Source: Imbricaverruca yamaguchii (lineage: Eukaryota; Arthropoda; Thecostraca; Neoverrucidae). From it: a stretch of 64,000 nt of DNA. A model generated the notes under the pieces. It was not told where the DNA came from, did no database searches, and saw only the letters and a list, made by a program, of their open reading frames with translations. Shown here piece after piece: positions 22,819-34,774 of this stretch (the first letter of the stretch is position 1; each line of letters opens with the position of its first letter). The position numbers and the translations under genes are program-made. Location of the stretch: contig JAOTOL010001615.1 of assembly GCA_034440575.1 (NCBI GenBank), forward strand, positions 1,586,001-1,650,000. The letters are read 5' to 3'.

Positions 22819-25249
22819 ATGGATAAATCAGTTAGTTTACTTAGAAATTGCGGCGTGAGGCTAGCAGCCGCCCGCAGCGCACCACAAGAGGACGAACTTC
22901 GCCTAGGTACACACTCATCGTACCAACCACCTACGCCACTCCTAGATACAAACAATTTAGTTCACCACGCGGCTACTAGTGGAGAGAGCTCGGGTAGTTG
23001 CAGTACTTCAGGCACCCACGGTACGGACACCAACGGCGATGGCACTGAACAATACAGTACCAGTCGCACATCTAATCTAAGTAAGTTACCTCTAGACTCA
23101 GGTATATTGGGATTGCTTGACAAAGGCCCAAATTTTGCGTTACCTCAAAAAGTAGATCGTAGCTGTTTGGAAAGGGCAGAATCAGGCGTAGAAAGGGCGA
23201 TCTATGGTTTGCGGTGGAGGAATGTGAGGGAGACAAAACAGCAAACTGTACCTCAGGTACCGCAGGCAGGCTTATCACAAAGCACCTCTAGCACAGGTCA
23301 TTAAAAGCTTCGCCCCATGTTTCCCGACACTCCTGCATACCAACCACCGAGAGCCACAACTCAATTAGAATCTGAATTGAAAGATTTAAAAACTAAAGTT
23401 CTAAAAGCATATAAATATCACAACAGAGCATCGAACAAAAGGTCGGACAATTGTGCGAAACAGAGGGAAGTACTGCGGGAATTGAAAAACAACGATACTG
23501 TAATAGTGAAGCCGTCAGATAAATGCAAAGGATTCGTCGTGCTAAACAAAACGGATTACATTGAAAAGGCCAGGACAATAACGGATGATTATCAGAGCAT
23601 TCCTTCCCAGCCAAACCCTACCAAACGTCTCGAAATCGAAACGTGTACTATTATCAAGGAAACTTTATCCGGGAAGTTACATAAAGACACAGTTTTGTCT
23701 CTCCTCCCTCACTCCAGCCGCACAGCGGAATTATACGGGCTTCCAAAAAAACCACAAATTAGGGGTTCCACTGCGCCCCATAGTGTCGGCCAGTGGTGAC
23801 CCCCTAGACAAGCTATCTTGGTTCTTGAGCAAGATTCTTGTCCAGATACTAGCGTTGGTTCCCGCCCATCCGACAAACACGGAGTCGTACCTACAGAGAG
23901 TGAAAGAAACGTTTCCTACCAAACTTCCGGAGGGCAGTATTGTTTTCACCATGGACGTCAAAAATTTATATGGCAGTATTCCGATAAAGGAGGGAATAGA
24001 TGCTGTAATTCGCCTAATCGAGGACAATCTGGATGATATCCGTCTCTTCGGGATTGGGGTACAGGACTGTGCGAAATTACTAACACATATTTTCAGCAAT
24101 AACCTCATACGTTTTGGTAACTCCATGTACAAGCAAACGAAAGGAGTGGCTATGGGCAACCGATGTGCACCTCCTTTAGCAATTGCTTTTATGCACCGCC
24201 TTGAGTCGAGCTTCCTAGCGTCGCATGATTTGAAGCCAGCTCTCTACATGAGGTATATAGACGATATTTTTGCTGTTTGGACACATGGCTTGGCCTCTCT
24301 GCTCGATTTCTTTGCAGAAATTAACCAACAACACTCCAGCATCAAGTTCACCTTGGAACACACTGCTCATACCACTTCGATTCCTTTCCTCGACACGTTG
24401 TTTGTAGTTCAGGCTGATGGTAGCTACACCACCGAACTGTACTTTAAACCAATGGCAGCCCCCATCATCTTGCATTATGATTCGGCCCACCCGATGGCCA
24501 CTAAAAAGGCCGTTTTAACATCCCAAATGAGGAGAGCAGCACGAGTCTCCTCCGACACTATTTCGTGCGAGCGGAGCCTTGCGAAGATGAAAACCCTTTT
24601 CCTGGAAAACGGATACCCAGCACATCGGGTACACTCCGCCGCTCGTGCTGTCCACCCTCACAACAGGAGTAGGATAAGTGGGCAACGTCGGCATCGAGCA
24701 TGTAGCAATCCCAACTACGTCTACATGAGACTTCCTTTTGTCGATGACCAACTATGTCGACAGGTTAATGCAGCTATCCGTTCGTCTCATCTAGATCATG
24801 TTAGGGTAGCCTGGACTAGCGGACCTACACTGAAATCTTACCTGGTCCGCTCAGCCCTGGAATTGTCGCCATGCCCTGCTGGTAGACGAACATGCCACAC
24901 CTGTAGTAACGGGCTCAAAGGTAGATGCACGCGAAAAAACGTAGTCTATAAAATAACGTGCAACAGCTGTCTTGGAATATTTTATGTCGGAGAAACCAAG
25001 CGTAGCATCAGGGATAGGTACAATGAGCACTTGGGAGATGCCAGACTTCGGAGAGAATACACACCTTTAGGCGAACACATGATCGGCAAACATTCTAACA
25101 TGGAACACAGCGACACTAACACAAACTTCAAAGTAGAAATTCTAGCAACAGCCAGGGACAACGCTGATTTGAAGGTCCTCGAATCTCTACACATACGTAA
25201 TCTACGGCCGCAACTAAACACGCAAACGACGTCTTGGTATATCACATAA
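22819..25249 (+). pseudogene. PLE polyprotein (reverse transcriptase + GIY-YIG endonuclease), disabled
   Basis: One coding region is split by two lesions. Frame 1 from 22819 carries the PLE N-terminal region (LLDKGPNFALPQ) and meets an in-frame TAA at 23302-23304. The same frame resumes (KLRPMFPDTPAYQPP) through IVKPSDKCKGFVVLNK to GLPK. There, in an A7 run at 23745-23751, one extra base shifts the reading to frame 2, which continues to the TAA at 25247. Frame 2 shows the RT core: VPLRPIVSASGDPLDK, FTMDVKNLYGSIP, QTKGVAMGNRCAPP, the catalytic YIDD in MRYIDDIFAVW (about 24253-24265), and FKPMAAPIILHYDSAHP. Next come a Cys/His linker (TCHTCSNGLKGRC) and a GIY-YIG domain (VVYKITCNSC, IFYVGETKRSIRDR, EHL). 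This RT-then-GIY-YIG order is diagnostic of the nuclease-bearing PLE group. Two clean lesions suggest a fairly recent copy. Either could also be an assembly error, especially the homopolymer one. Confidence 0.9.
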
Positions 25250-25493
25250 AATTACATGAACATAAATTATATTTTATGTATTAAGCGTTACATTCGATAT
25301 ATGGCTATATATGTGTCGATATGTATATGGACCATCGGCCCGGGCTTCCTCAGAGGATTTTTCTTGACCTAGTTGATTTCTGGTTTGGAGTTTCTTGTAG
25401 TGTCTGCAGCAATGGAGTTGCTTTTCTGTGTTTCACGTGTATTTTTGCACGCTTTCTTCCCGCGTTTTTTCAATTGTTAACCCTGCCATTTTT

Positions 25494-25540
25494 TATATCA
25501 CTCCTGATGATGGCCCCTGGCCGAAACGTTGAGTAATATA
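25494..25540 (+). ncRNA. hammerhead-ribozyme-like motif in the PLE 3' region
   Basis: In order: stem I left strand TATATCACTC (25494-25503); core CTGATGA (25504-25510); stem II GGCC-CCT-GGCC (25512-25522) with one unpaired T before it; GAAA (25523-25526); CGTT (25527-25530); then stem I right strand GAGTAATATA (25531-25540), complementary to the left strand at 9 of 10 positions. Stem III is only the palindrome ACGT, so a single molecule cannot close it; two molecules could pair there, as proposed for other minimal hammerheads of PLEs. Predicted cleavage is after CGTT, before 25531. The extra T at the base of stem II is non-canonical and could lower activity. Confidence 0.72.
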
Positions 25541-25672
25541 GCATGATCCCTAACGCTACTTTTGATGTTGAGTAAACCCAGCACCTCCTGGTATATTGAG
25601 GGTCGTACATTTCGTCTCACGCAATGTCTAAAACCCAGGAGCATCTAAGAGCCATTCTTCGTTGTATTAAAC

Positions 25673-28600
25673 AATAGTTTACTTCAAGCAAATTCAACTA
25701 TTGAAAATTATATAGGGCGCACGTGCTGCCACGCCAGCCAAGCTCCCGTGCGATGGATTTGTTATGTGAACAAAAAACAGCTGTGTTGTATAGAGTAGCG
25801 TTTCACGTAAGCTATTCTTTGCATTGCCACCAGTGGCGTCGCCACGAAATTCTTCCAGGGAGCAAGGTCGAAAGGGGCCTCCTGCTTCTCGAAAGGGGGC
25901 CTCCATTGTATTAGGGTCTCCTATTGGTTTTAAGCTCTTAGTATGGTGCTAGAATGGAAAACATGACTTCATATTGATGTCTTGTTTGTTCTTAACATGG
26001 TGCATCATTTGCTCAAAACGCAATACCAATAAGCATTGTTCGCTGAAAACTGGGCCACACCAGGGTATAAACAAGTAATATGTGGATAAATACTTAAGTG
26101 TCAAAACAAACCGACGTCTCGATCAGTAGATTCTTCCTGTTGGCCTCTAGATTGCAGCGAGTTGGCAGGGCTGGTGCTAAGCATATCTTACAGGTATCTG
26201 TCATTAATCAACCCACTTCGATGTCCGCAAAGTATAGCTGAATATAGCTAGATCCATCACTACTGTTATTTATTAACCCCAGCTTGATGTCCTAAGCAAA
26301 GCTTAAGCGATCATTTATCAGTCCTAGGACGATAATTTCGCGAAGGTGCCAACGAGAAGAGGATTGCGTTGGTTTTCCGATCGGCATCTTAGGATTTTTT
26401 TTATAACATTTGGTGCTGGCTGCAAGGCACCTGTCACACAAGCTAAATAGCAAACTCTTAGCGAATAAATTAACGGCATGAACAAGCATTGAACAACAAT
26501 GCATAAATTACAATGCAACAATGCAACAATGGCAATTCATACGTCATGCAAAACCTTAAAATTATACGCCGTTACGTCCATGGTTTTGGCTGTGCTGTAT
26601 CGTTTTGTAAATGATGTTGAAAAGGTATGGAAGATAGGAAGCTCTAATCAGGCAGGCTGTAATAACAGAAAATAAGTTTGTAGACAGAAAATGTATTTAA
26701 ATACGTCATTCCTCCAATTTTATATGGGGCATGGGTGTCGTTTTATATGTTTGTGGGGTTTCATTTGTCCCCTCAATGTCGGCTTTGCCCCATGAGCGCA
26801 TGTTTCTGAAAATTATTGAGGGACCAGTAGAATACCTATGCTTGCGTTAAGGGGAAAGGGGCAAACGGATTTGCAGGGGGACCATCTACGCTCATTACAA
26901 AAAAAAATCCTTGGATTTCGACCGCTGTTTTGTTAAAGAAGACCTTTCGAGATTAAATAATTAGTGATTAACTTAAGTATCCTGTGGACGGGCCTAATCT
27001 ACCACTATTGTTTCTGAATCGTCGAATTTCAGCTCTATCTCCCCCACCCAGTTATAATGTATTCTTTTGGCATCCTTTGATAATTGTTACCTCACACTGC
27101 TAGAACTACACATATACCACAAAAACCGGATCGGTATCAGAAAATATGAAGCTGGAGCCCTCCAAAATAAGGAGGGATTCCAAAAAATAGAAATGTCCGG
27201 GTGAGGAAAATAGCTATCGAGCGCCGAACATATTACCGGATGCTTTCACAATATGTGTACGCCACCGAATCCCTAGCGCGAGCTTTAGCGGCCTCGACAC
27301 TTTTTGGGGTCCAATACTTTTTAAGTGTTTTTGGCGTCATTGCTGGGGCCCCAGAGTGATTATCTATGTATGGATTGTTTTTCGTTTCTCCAGCTTCATT
27401 TCCTTTGGTCAAAATGAGACTGCTGTGGAACGGCATGACCCGTCGTGCCCCGAGAGTGATTTTCATAGTCCGGCCGCTAATGTTTGGTACCCCTAGGCTC
27501 AGCATGGTTTTCAGGGGTCCCAACCGGCTCTTTGGGGGCCCATATCATGATACTCAAGTACCCCGGCACAACTTCTACTATTTTTTTTTTTTTTTTTTTG
27601 GGGGGCTTCTTCTTGCAAATTATGGGCCTCATTTCCCGTCTGAAGTATCTCGTCTCATTTCCTGGAGCCTCTTTACCAGTTTTCAATGATTCCTTGTTTG
27701 TCCTACCCTCCTCCACATTCAATGGTCCTCCTGATAAAAACCATAAAACCATACAAATCATAAAAACAGATAAAAACCAATATCGATCGCAATCGTCACA
27801 TGAGCCATATATGTTACCAAACGACCTTCCAGCGGCTGATTGTTCTTGCCCAGGGGTGACTGAGGACTCGCTTCAGAGCCAGAATATCCTTAATAGCCAG
27901 AAAGGTTGTCGAGAACTGAGAATGGTGGCTGAGATATAGAGCAGTGTCGTCGGCAACTAAACGGCCTGTTTTTCTGGGTATTGCCGGACTTGATTGATTG
28001 ATTGATGGATCTTGATTGCCGGGATCACATTAACGATTCCAGCATGGTGTGCCTGATTTTCCAATGTATTTATCAATATTTGCCAACATATAGGTATATA
28101 TATATTCCCCTATCAGAGAAAAATCGTCCCGCACGTTCCAGTGCACCAGCTTCCCCAAACAGCGAGATTCAGCTGGAGGCGAACTCGTTCCTTTTCATCC
28201 CACCCCCACCCACGCAAAAGTACCTGTATCAGAGTATGATCTGGTATACAAGCTGGCTGGTTCTGCTAATTAGGAACACTAATGCCATCTAGAGAGCAAG
28301 TGTATTTAATGTTCTATATCTGTGCGCTAGATGTCTCTGTCAGGACCATTCCCGGTCAAACTTGTAATCGTCATCGCTAGATGGCAGCACGTGTATAAGA
28401 TTGGTTCGATCGATGTAGACTGGCTGCGTCGACTCGAGCCATGTGAGAAGTGAGTACAGTTATGTGTAGTGTGGCCGGGGTTCCGTCGCGGCGGATAGGC
28501 CAGTGGCGGGCTGATCCTGGTGCGAGGTGTGCGTGATGCGAGCCTGACAAAAAACTGGCGAATATTGTGGCGGCGGGTTGGTGAGCAGCGAGGAGCTACA

Positions 28601-29516
28601 GCTACGCGATGCCCAGCACCATCCGAGGTGAGTGACCTCGCGAAGTGTTCACAAAGGTCATTGAACTCTGGATCAGCTGTTCGCACCGCGTGTTTCAATT
28701 CGCACTGGTGATTTATCGCTCATGTGCAGATATGCGGGCGAATTGGTGAATATGTCACATAGTTACGGCCGAAAACTGAATGAGGAAATGCTCAGACAAC
28801 AGCATGCGCGTAATTCCGGGTATAAAAATAGGGCGACAATCTTTGCAGAAAAGGGCGAATTCGACGGCGGATTTTCGCAAGGAATGATCCATAATTTGGT
28901 GCCTTCACATGAAGCCTTCGAACATGGGCCCAGGTAGGGTTTCTTCAGGTAGTCTGACTAGGAATAAATGTCATTGTACGCGATGTAAGCGATTTATTCG
29001 ACGTTTGTGTGTGGGATTAATAAATATAACTTTCTGAAGAGTATTGAGGCTTGACAGCTAGAGGCGGACCTGCAAGTTTATAATTGGGGAGAGAGTAATT
29101 CTTTCTGTGTTGGCATGCTCAATGTCTCTCCCAAAAAACTATTAAAAAAAATACTTTAAAGTATTTCAGCTTGAGGGTGCAGTATGAAAGTTGTCAGGGC
29201 TGAAGTGTGGCAGGCCGTTCAAAATTTTTGAAATATGAACTGCTGCAGTAATATATTATTCAAGAAGTAGGGTGGGATATACCACTTATTGAACACTGAA
29301 TCGACATCCTTCCCAAAGAAGCATCGACATCGTACTTGGTGCGTAGCTGTGAAGTCGGCATGCCTCGTGTGTGCTCACCATAACGGATCCCGGATTGTGA
29401 TAACGAACATCTCGTAGTGCTATGCTAGGTAAAGGGCTTACCTATAATGTGCTAATGATATGCAATGCCAGTTTATAAGCATATATATTTGTATCGTTAT
29501 CTTTGTTATCGGTATC
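25673..29516. other. unrecognised AT-rich DNA
   Basis: No host gene was recognised. CAGTGGCGTCGCCACG at about 25831 looks like a hAT-type element end without a partner. Homopolymer T at about 27581-27599 is followed by G6. The ORFs at 27366-27939 run through this low-complexity DNA and are not credible. Confidence 0.45.
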
Positions 29517-29710
29517 CCCAAATTAGGTACCGGGGGACGAGTAGTCTAGAGGTAAGTTGCTCGCCTCACAATTGAAAGATTGTAGGTTCGAGTCTCGCCT
29601 GTCGCTACTCTTCGCCCGCGAACAATCGGCGTGAGAGATTGGCGATGCTGCATGACTGAACGGTTGACGTGTCGTAAAACCAACAACCACCACCACCCAA
29701 ATTAGGTACC
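29517..29710 (+). mobile_element. tRNA-Val-derived SINE with 14-15-bp target duplication (copy 1)
   Basis: The body at 29532-29696 (about 165 bp) is flanked by CCAAATTAGGTACC at 29518-29531 and again at 29697-29710. The head resembles tRNA-Val(CAC): A box TAGTCTAGAGGTAAG, anticodon-loop CTCACAA, B box GGTTCGAGTCT (29585-29595). The body contains CTACTCTTCGCCCGCG and GGCGTGAGAGATTGGCGA, and the tail is a CCAACAACCACC-type repeat. These Pol III boxes would drive transcription from within. A second copy is at 57653. Confidence 0.93.
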
Positions 29711-30072
29711 TCCAAAAACACGAAAAATGGATGGTTATATGTGCGCAAGTATCAGAAAATTGGGTTTTAAGGACCCAAAATATTTTCAAGCACATTATTT
29801 CAATGGCGATTTCGACACCCATCTGGACTCATTTCGACATCACACACCTAATGAGAACTCAATATTTTAACACTGAACTGCTGCTGGGCATGTATTGCAG
29901 GCCCCTAAGGAATTTTCACTAGGTGGGATTTCTTGCTTATATATAATCAGCCCAATATATCGTTATGCAATAAAGCAGCGGTGAACAAACACGGCGATGA
30001 GAACGAAAAAACAGGTTGCCATGCAAGAGATTGATGGCTTATTTCCGCATTTTTATCCATGAAACTACGTGA

Positions 30073-30315
30073 CGAGAATCCAACAACAACGTAAATTCGT
30101 GATAAAAACATGACCTAATTCTTCTACCTACTCGTATTTCGAATAAAGTAAATCCCATTGCTACGCAGATGCTAGTTCCTTAAAAGCATCAGTGGCGAGA
30201 ATCCAAGAACAACGTAAAATCCTGATCAACACAGCCTAATTTGTATATAATCTACTCATATTTCGAATAAAGTAAATCCCATGGCTACTCGGATACCAGC
30301 TTCTGAAAAGACTTG
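30073..30315. repeat. 122-bp imperfect tandem duplication
   Basis: CGAGAATCCAA at 30073 and 30195 opens two copies. Both also contain CGTAAA, ATTTCGAATAAAGTAAATCC and GCTACKCRGAT. Confidence 0.85.
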
Positions 30316-30761
30316 GCGCATGTGTCTCGCCGGGTGTCACTCGTACGCTTGAAAAGGTATCCAATGAGTTCGCGTTAGACCAGTTCGAGCCACGTCCTCC
30401 CTCGCAACTAACACCGTGTTTGGTCCTTGTTTATGTTTGTACCGTTACCGACGAAGCCATCGCTACTGCCTGCTACATAACATACACGTTGCAACCTCTT
30501 GGCAGCATCTATTTATCGTGTAAGCACACTACGGCACAGGACAAACCATCAGCGAGCCAACTGCCACAGTGCATCGCTGGCGCAAAATGAGAATAATCTC
30601 CCTTTATATTTTTAGTCTTCCTCCTGCTCGCGTCTGTCAGCCTGCGCTCGTCGACGATAAATCCTCGATGACCTTACATCATGTTCGAAAACAATGGTTA
30701 GGCACGTCGCGTAAGGTGGGGGGGGGGACGAATAGTGCTGGGAAGCAGCGCGGGCTCTATA

Positions 30762-31222
30762 CGGTACCCACCGGCACCCTTTTCGAAAGGTTACGGTACC
30801 CACCGGCACCCTTTTCGATAGGTTACGGTACCCACAGGCACCCTTTTCGATAGGTTACGGTACCCTCAGGCACCCTTTTCGATAGGTTACGGTACCCACC
30901 GGCACCCTTTTCGATAGGTTACGGTACCCACCGGCACCCTTTTCGATAGGTTACGGTACCCACAGGCACCCTTTTCGATAGGTTACGGTACCCACCGGCA
31001 CCCTTTTCGATAGGTTACGGTACCCACCGGCACCCTTTTCGATAGGTTACGCTACCCACCGGCACCCTTTTCGATAGGTTACGGTACCCACAGGCACCCT
31101 TTTCGATAGGTTACGGTACCCACCGGCACCCTTTTCGATAGGTTACGGTACCCACCGGCACCCTTTTCGATAGGTTACGGTACCCACAGGCACCCTTTTC
31201 GATAGGTTACGGTACCCACCGG
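30762..31222. repeat. 32-bp minisatellite, about 14 copies
   Basis: Units of 32 bp carry GGTACCCACCGGCACCC then TTTTCGATAGGTTAC. Units alternate between CCCACC and CCCACA variants. The array is interrupted at 31223 by a MITE; its last partial unit resumes at 31509 (CACCCTTTTCGATTGGTT). Confidence 0.95.
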
Positions 31223-31508
31223 CAGGCGCGCACCCAGGATTTTTCCATGGGGTCCCGGGCCGAAAAGGGCACCTGGCCGGCTCCAAATGGGCCCTTTGTG
31301 GCCCGGGGCACACTGGAAGGTTTGCTGACCGGGGGGGGGGGGTGGGGCGTGAATTTGACACAGGCGGGGCACATAAGGCAGGTGATTTTGGTGCTAAATT
31401 TGGGACATTCCGGCCAAGAGGGCACTTTTCGGTCAAAAGGGCACTTTTGGCCAAAAGGGCACTTTGGTCTCAGGGGGCCGGGCCCCCTGCCCCCCCGGTG
31501 CGCCTATG
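31223..31508. mobile_element. 286-bp hAT-like MITE inside the 32-bp minisatellite
   Basis: Left end CAGGCGCGCACCCAGG; right end, reversed, CATAGGCGCACCGGGG: short imperfect inverted repeats. CCCACCGG flanks both sides (31215-31222 and 31509-31516), as expected of an 8-bp hAT target duplication. The array motif itself contains CCCACCGG, so the duplication is suggestive, not proof. The interior is GC-rich with G10 near 31331 and GGGCCGGGCCCC near 31478, and has no coding capacity. Confidence 0.7.
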
Positions 31509-31549
31509 CCCACCGGCACCCTTTTCGATTGGTTGAGCGGCTGCCGCTG

Positions 31550-33904
31550 AGATCCGTACTGGGTGCGACAGGCCTGCTGGCGAAGTTGAACTGCGCGTCG
31601 GCGTGGCGCCACTACTGGATAAACGCCGGACTGGGCGGCCGGCGCCGGCCGCCGGTGCTGGGCTTTGTGCCGGTGCTGGGCTGTGGGCGCTGGACACGCC
31701 TCGAACTGCGGGCCGGACCGGCAGGCGACGGCTGAGGCGGCGCCAGATCGACACAGTGGCAGATTACGAACGTCTGTGGTGCGGTGACACCGACGCCACG
31801 AGCACAAGCGGCAGGCGTTGGGAGGCGACGTTGGCGGCGCTGTACGGGCAGTAGGCCGGCGCTGGTATGCCACCTGCGCTCATACTCAGCAGGTGCTCCA
31901 CGGCCCCACCCTAGCTGATCTGCTCGGCGCTCCAGCCGCGCACCGGCGACACGTCCAGGATACGCGACAGCGTCGGCGTGTGCGATGGTTCCCCGATGCG
32001 CGGCCACGCCTCAGTGAGAACACGTTACCTGCAGCGTTACCTCTGAACGATGGAACGAACGGTAGAAGCTCTCTCCTTGTACGTGTGCGGTTTCGGGAGC
32101 CGATCTAGCGCTCACCCTCGTGGCTGGACACTTCCACGGCTGGGCGGGACGCCGAACGGCGCAGTTCCCCCGCACTGTTGACGCTGATAGTCAGTCTGCC
32201 GTCCACCGTGTCGCATGCCACACTCACGCGGTGCGCTGGCCGGCCGCTGTTGCAGGGTGACACTGCTCACTCGGTAACCGCGCTGTACAGTGCGACGCAT
32301 ATGAAGGCTGGCAGTAGCCGCTTCAGCACGCCTGTAGTCGTGCCCTGAATCGCCATCAGCTTTGCACTTGTTTTTTTCCTGTCACTTAGAGAGCTCGATG
32401 GCAGGTCACTGGTTGCAGACTTCACTGGCGAACTGAGCCACGCTCTCCTCGCCAGACAGGTAGTCTGGGGGGCATGTCCAAGATGCCCCCGGGATCCACC
32501 AGTACAGCTAGCTCCCAGCCAGTGCTCCAAGTTACTCCCAGTTCTATACACCTGTCTTCTGGGGGAAGAACTGAACATTCCACCATGTTACATGCCTGAC
32601 ATTCTCTACAAAGGCATTTAGCTTCATCTGTCTGTTGACTTTAGCAACACCGAAGAACATGTCGCAAATAGATATCCGGCTTTGTCTACTCGTGTCATGC
32701 GGCCTTGCTCGTGTTACCATGCCACTCTGTGTTAGGCGCAAACGTCTAGAAAGTCATGTCTTTGTGACACCACCGTTATTTTTTAGGGAACGGGAGTGAT
32801 TTTTAGGGATCAGACATTAAAGATAATTTGCGCGACTTTTATAGTGAGCGTGTTTTTCAAAGCTAGGGAAAATGTGCATTTTGCATTGTGCATTGTACGT
32901 TAGGGAAGTTTTACGTTATAGTGTATGTGACGTTAAGGTGCTGCAGATGGAGGCTGAGCGGGAGGCAGCTCTTTGATGTCTAACAGATGTTAGTTTTACT
33001 TTATTTCCGTATAATAATTTGTGGCTGGGGTGGGGAGGATGATTTCGAGAGTGACGAGAAGTTGATTTTGCCAGGGTGCCGACATAAGCCTGCTCTTGTC
33101 GAAGAGCACCAGGGGTCTTTTCTGTACGGACAAGGAAGTAATTGTCCATACCGTCTATCATGCCGGCCGCCGCGTGTTAGCTGGTAGTAACGTGTCATTT
33201 CTTGGGGTCGCTTGCCTTGGGAGATGCTCACGTTGGATCTTGGGGATGTCCCTCGCCATTCTATGAATCCTCCTGCACCGTCTTGATCATGTCTCATTTC
33301 CTAAGACCCTCCGGCTAGTTGTCGAGAGCCCCTTGTACCTAGGACCATCTCATTCATATTGGGGATATCCTGTACCTCCTTAGGGCCCATCTCATTTACT
33401 GGGACCTCTATCTGTTTCGGGGGCATCCTGTTCATATCAGGGGACTCTGTACCGCCTTAGGGACCATTTCTTTTTTCCTGAAGTATACACATTCTGGGTG
33501 CCCTGTGCCAAATTAAGGGTTACTTGCACCGACTCACTCGTCTCTTTCCCTCAGAGGTCTCTGTGTTCGTCTCGAAGGTCTCCTGAGCCAGTTTGCTTCA
33601 GGAAGTCTCCCAAAATTCAGGGAAAGAAAGCGAAACGATATGTTACCTACCCTGACTGACGACAGGGGGAGTCACCCCACCCCCGGTGGCACGCCCTGTA
33701 TCCCGGGGGGCCATTCCACAGGCACGAGACCACCTATCGGATGGCCTAAGTATGGTTTTGGCGTTCCGCCGCTGCCGTGTTTTATATTGGCGGCTGGTGT
33801 GACCGGGTGGGTCGTTGACCGCTGGGTAGACCGCTGACCCTGACCATCAGTGTACTCTTCCGAGTGGATGGCCGGCGTCAATACGAACACCGACAGCGAT
33901 GCCA
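31550..33904. other. unrecognised spacer, GC-rich then AT-rich
   Basis: 31550-32300 is GC-rich with overlapping ORFs but shows no recognised domain or clear splice structure. Around 33290-33640 are loosely repeated GGGACC/CTGTACC phrases spaced 50-60 bp apart, possibly a decayed minisatellite. Confidence 0.4.
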
Positions 33905-33916
33905 GTCGGCAGCAGT

Positions 33917-34045
33917 CGACACTCTGCCTGGTGCTGCAGGGTTAGGTTAGGTTATGTTCAGCAGGCTCTGCCTATGCCTGGTGCTGCAGGGTTAGGTTAG
34001 GTTATGTTCAGCAGGCTCTGCCTCTGCCTGGTGCTGGGTGACAGG
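33917..34045. repeat. 50-bp repeat with TTAGG motifs, 2.5 copies
   Basis: Units of 50 bp carry GCAGGGTTAGGTTAGGTTATG and CAGCAGGCTCTGCCT. The last, partial unit lacks the TTAGG part. The motif matches the arthropod telomere hexamer-like TTAGG but is only two to three copies per unit. Confidence 0.85.
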
Positions 34046-34774
34046 GCAGTGTAGCGGGCCGCCGGCCTGCGCTGCCTGACATGCAGGCCGAGCCATCAAC
34101 TGCCGCCTCCGCAACACAGACTCCGGCCACCGCTGACTCCCTGGGAGACGTGCCTTTCGAGGTCAATTACATGCAGAATTACCTGTGCATGCACCATTGC
34201 ACCTTGCACAATCTGTGCGCCGGCTGACTAGCGGTACTGCTTCTCCGTGTGGTTTGGTGGACAGGTCACGGCCATCTGGCCTTGGCGGACAGGCCACGGC
34301 CACCTGGCCTTGTTGGACAGGCCATGACAGCCCTGGACTTCGCGCCTGCTCTCCAAACATCGGCCAGCCAACGTGCCGACGCGTCGGTAGTTGACGCGCT
34401 GCGGTGGCTGTGTGCTGAGGGCGGGCGGCGGCACACGGAAATGCCGGCACCGTCACCTTTTGACTGAGGTTTGCCCAGCTTGGGTTATATGCGGACCGAG
34501 GCCGGAAAACTGTCGGCACGAAATAGTAATTTCTTCTAATGCAAGGCGCACCGCTACCGTGCTACGCCGCTGTTCAGCGCTGCTGCTGTTCGGCGGCCGA
34601 CAGCAGTGCTGTTGTTGCAACAGCACTGCGACCGCCACGTGGCGGCCCCGGGCGGCGTGCACGCCGATGTAACGGGTCATTGGCCTTCCGGCGAGGTGGC
34701 TGTGCCTGCCCCGGTACAGCTAAGCATCTGAAGTGAGGGGAGAGGCGCCGCCCGCCGCTGGACATCGGACAGAC
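34046..34774. other. unrecognised GC-rich spacer
   Basis: There is a weak repeat of GGACAGGCCACGGCC-type phrases at 34258-34330. No gene was recognised. Confidence 0.4.

Larger units (their letters stand above)
22796..25671 (+). mobile_element. Penelope-like retroelement (PLE), broken copy
   Basis: The element holds a reverse transcriptase plus GIY-YIG ORF (separate entry) and a 3' region of about 420 bp with a hammerhead-like motif. Its 3' end is fixed at about 25671 because the inverted copy at 37691 starts at exactly the matching base. The left edge is uncertain: AATAGTTT at 22788-22795 is repeated at 25673-25680 and could be an 8-bp target-site duplication, with one extra base at the right junction. 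If so, this copy lacks the upstream terminal repeat and is 5' truncated. It is on the same strand as the ZP gene but about 6.5 kb beyond its poly(A) signal. Confidence 0.8.
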
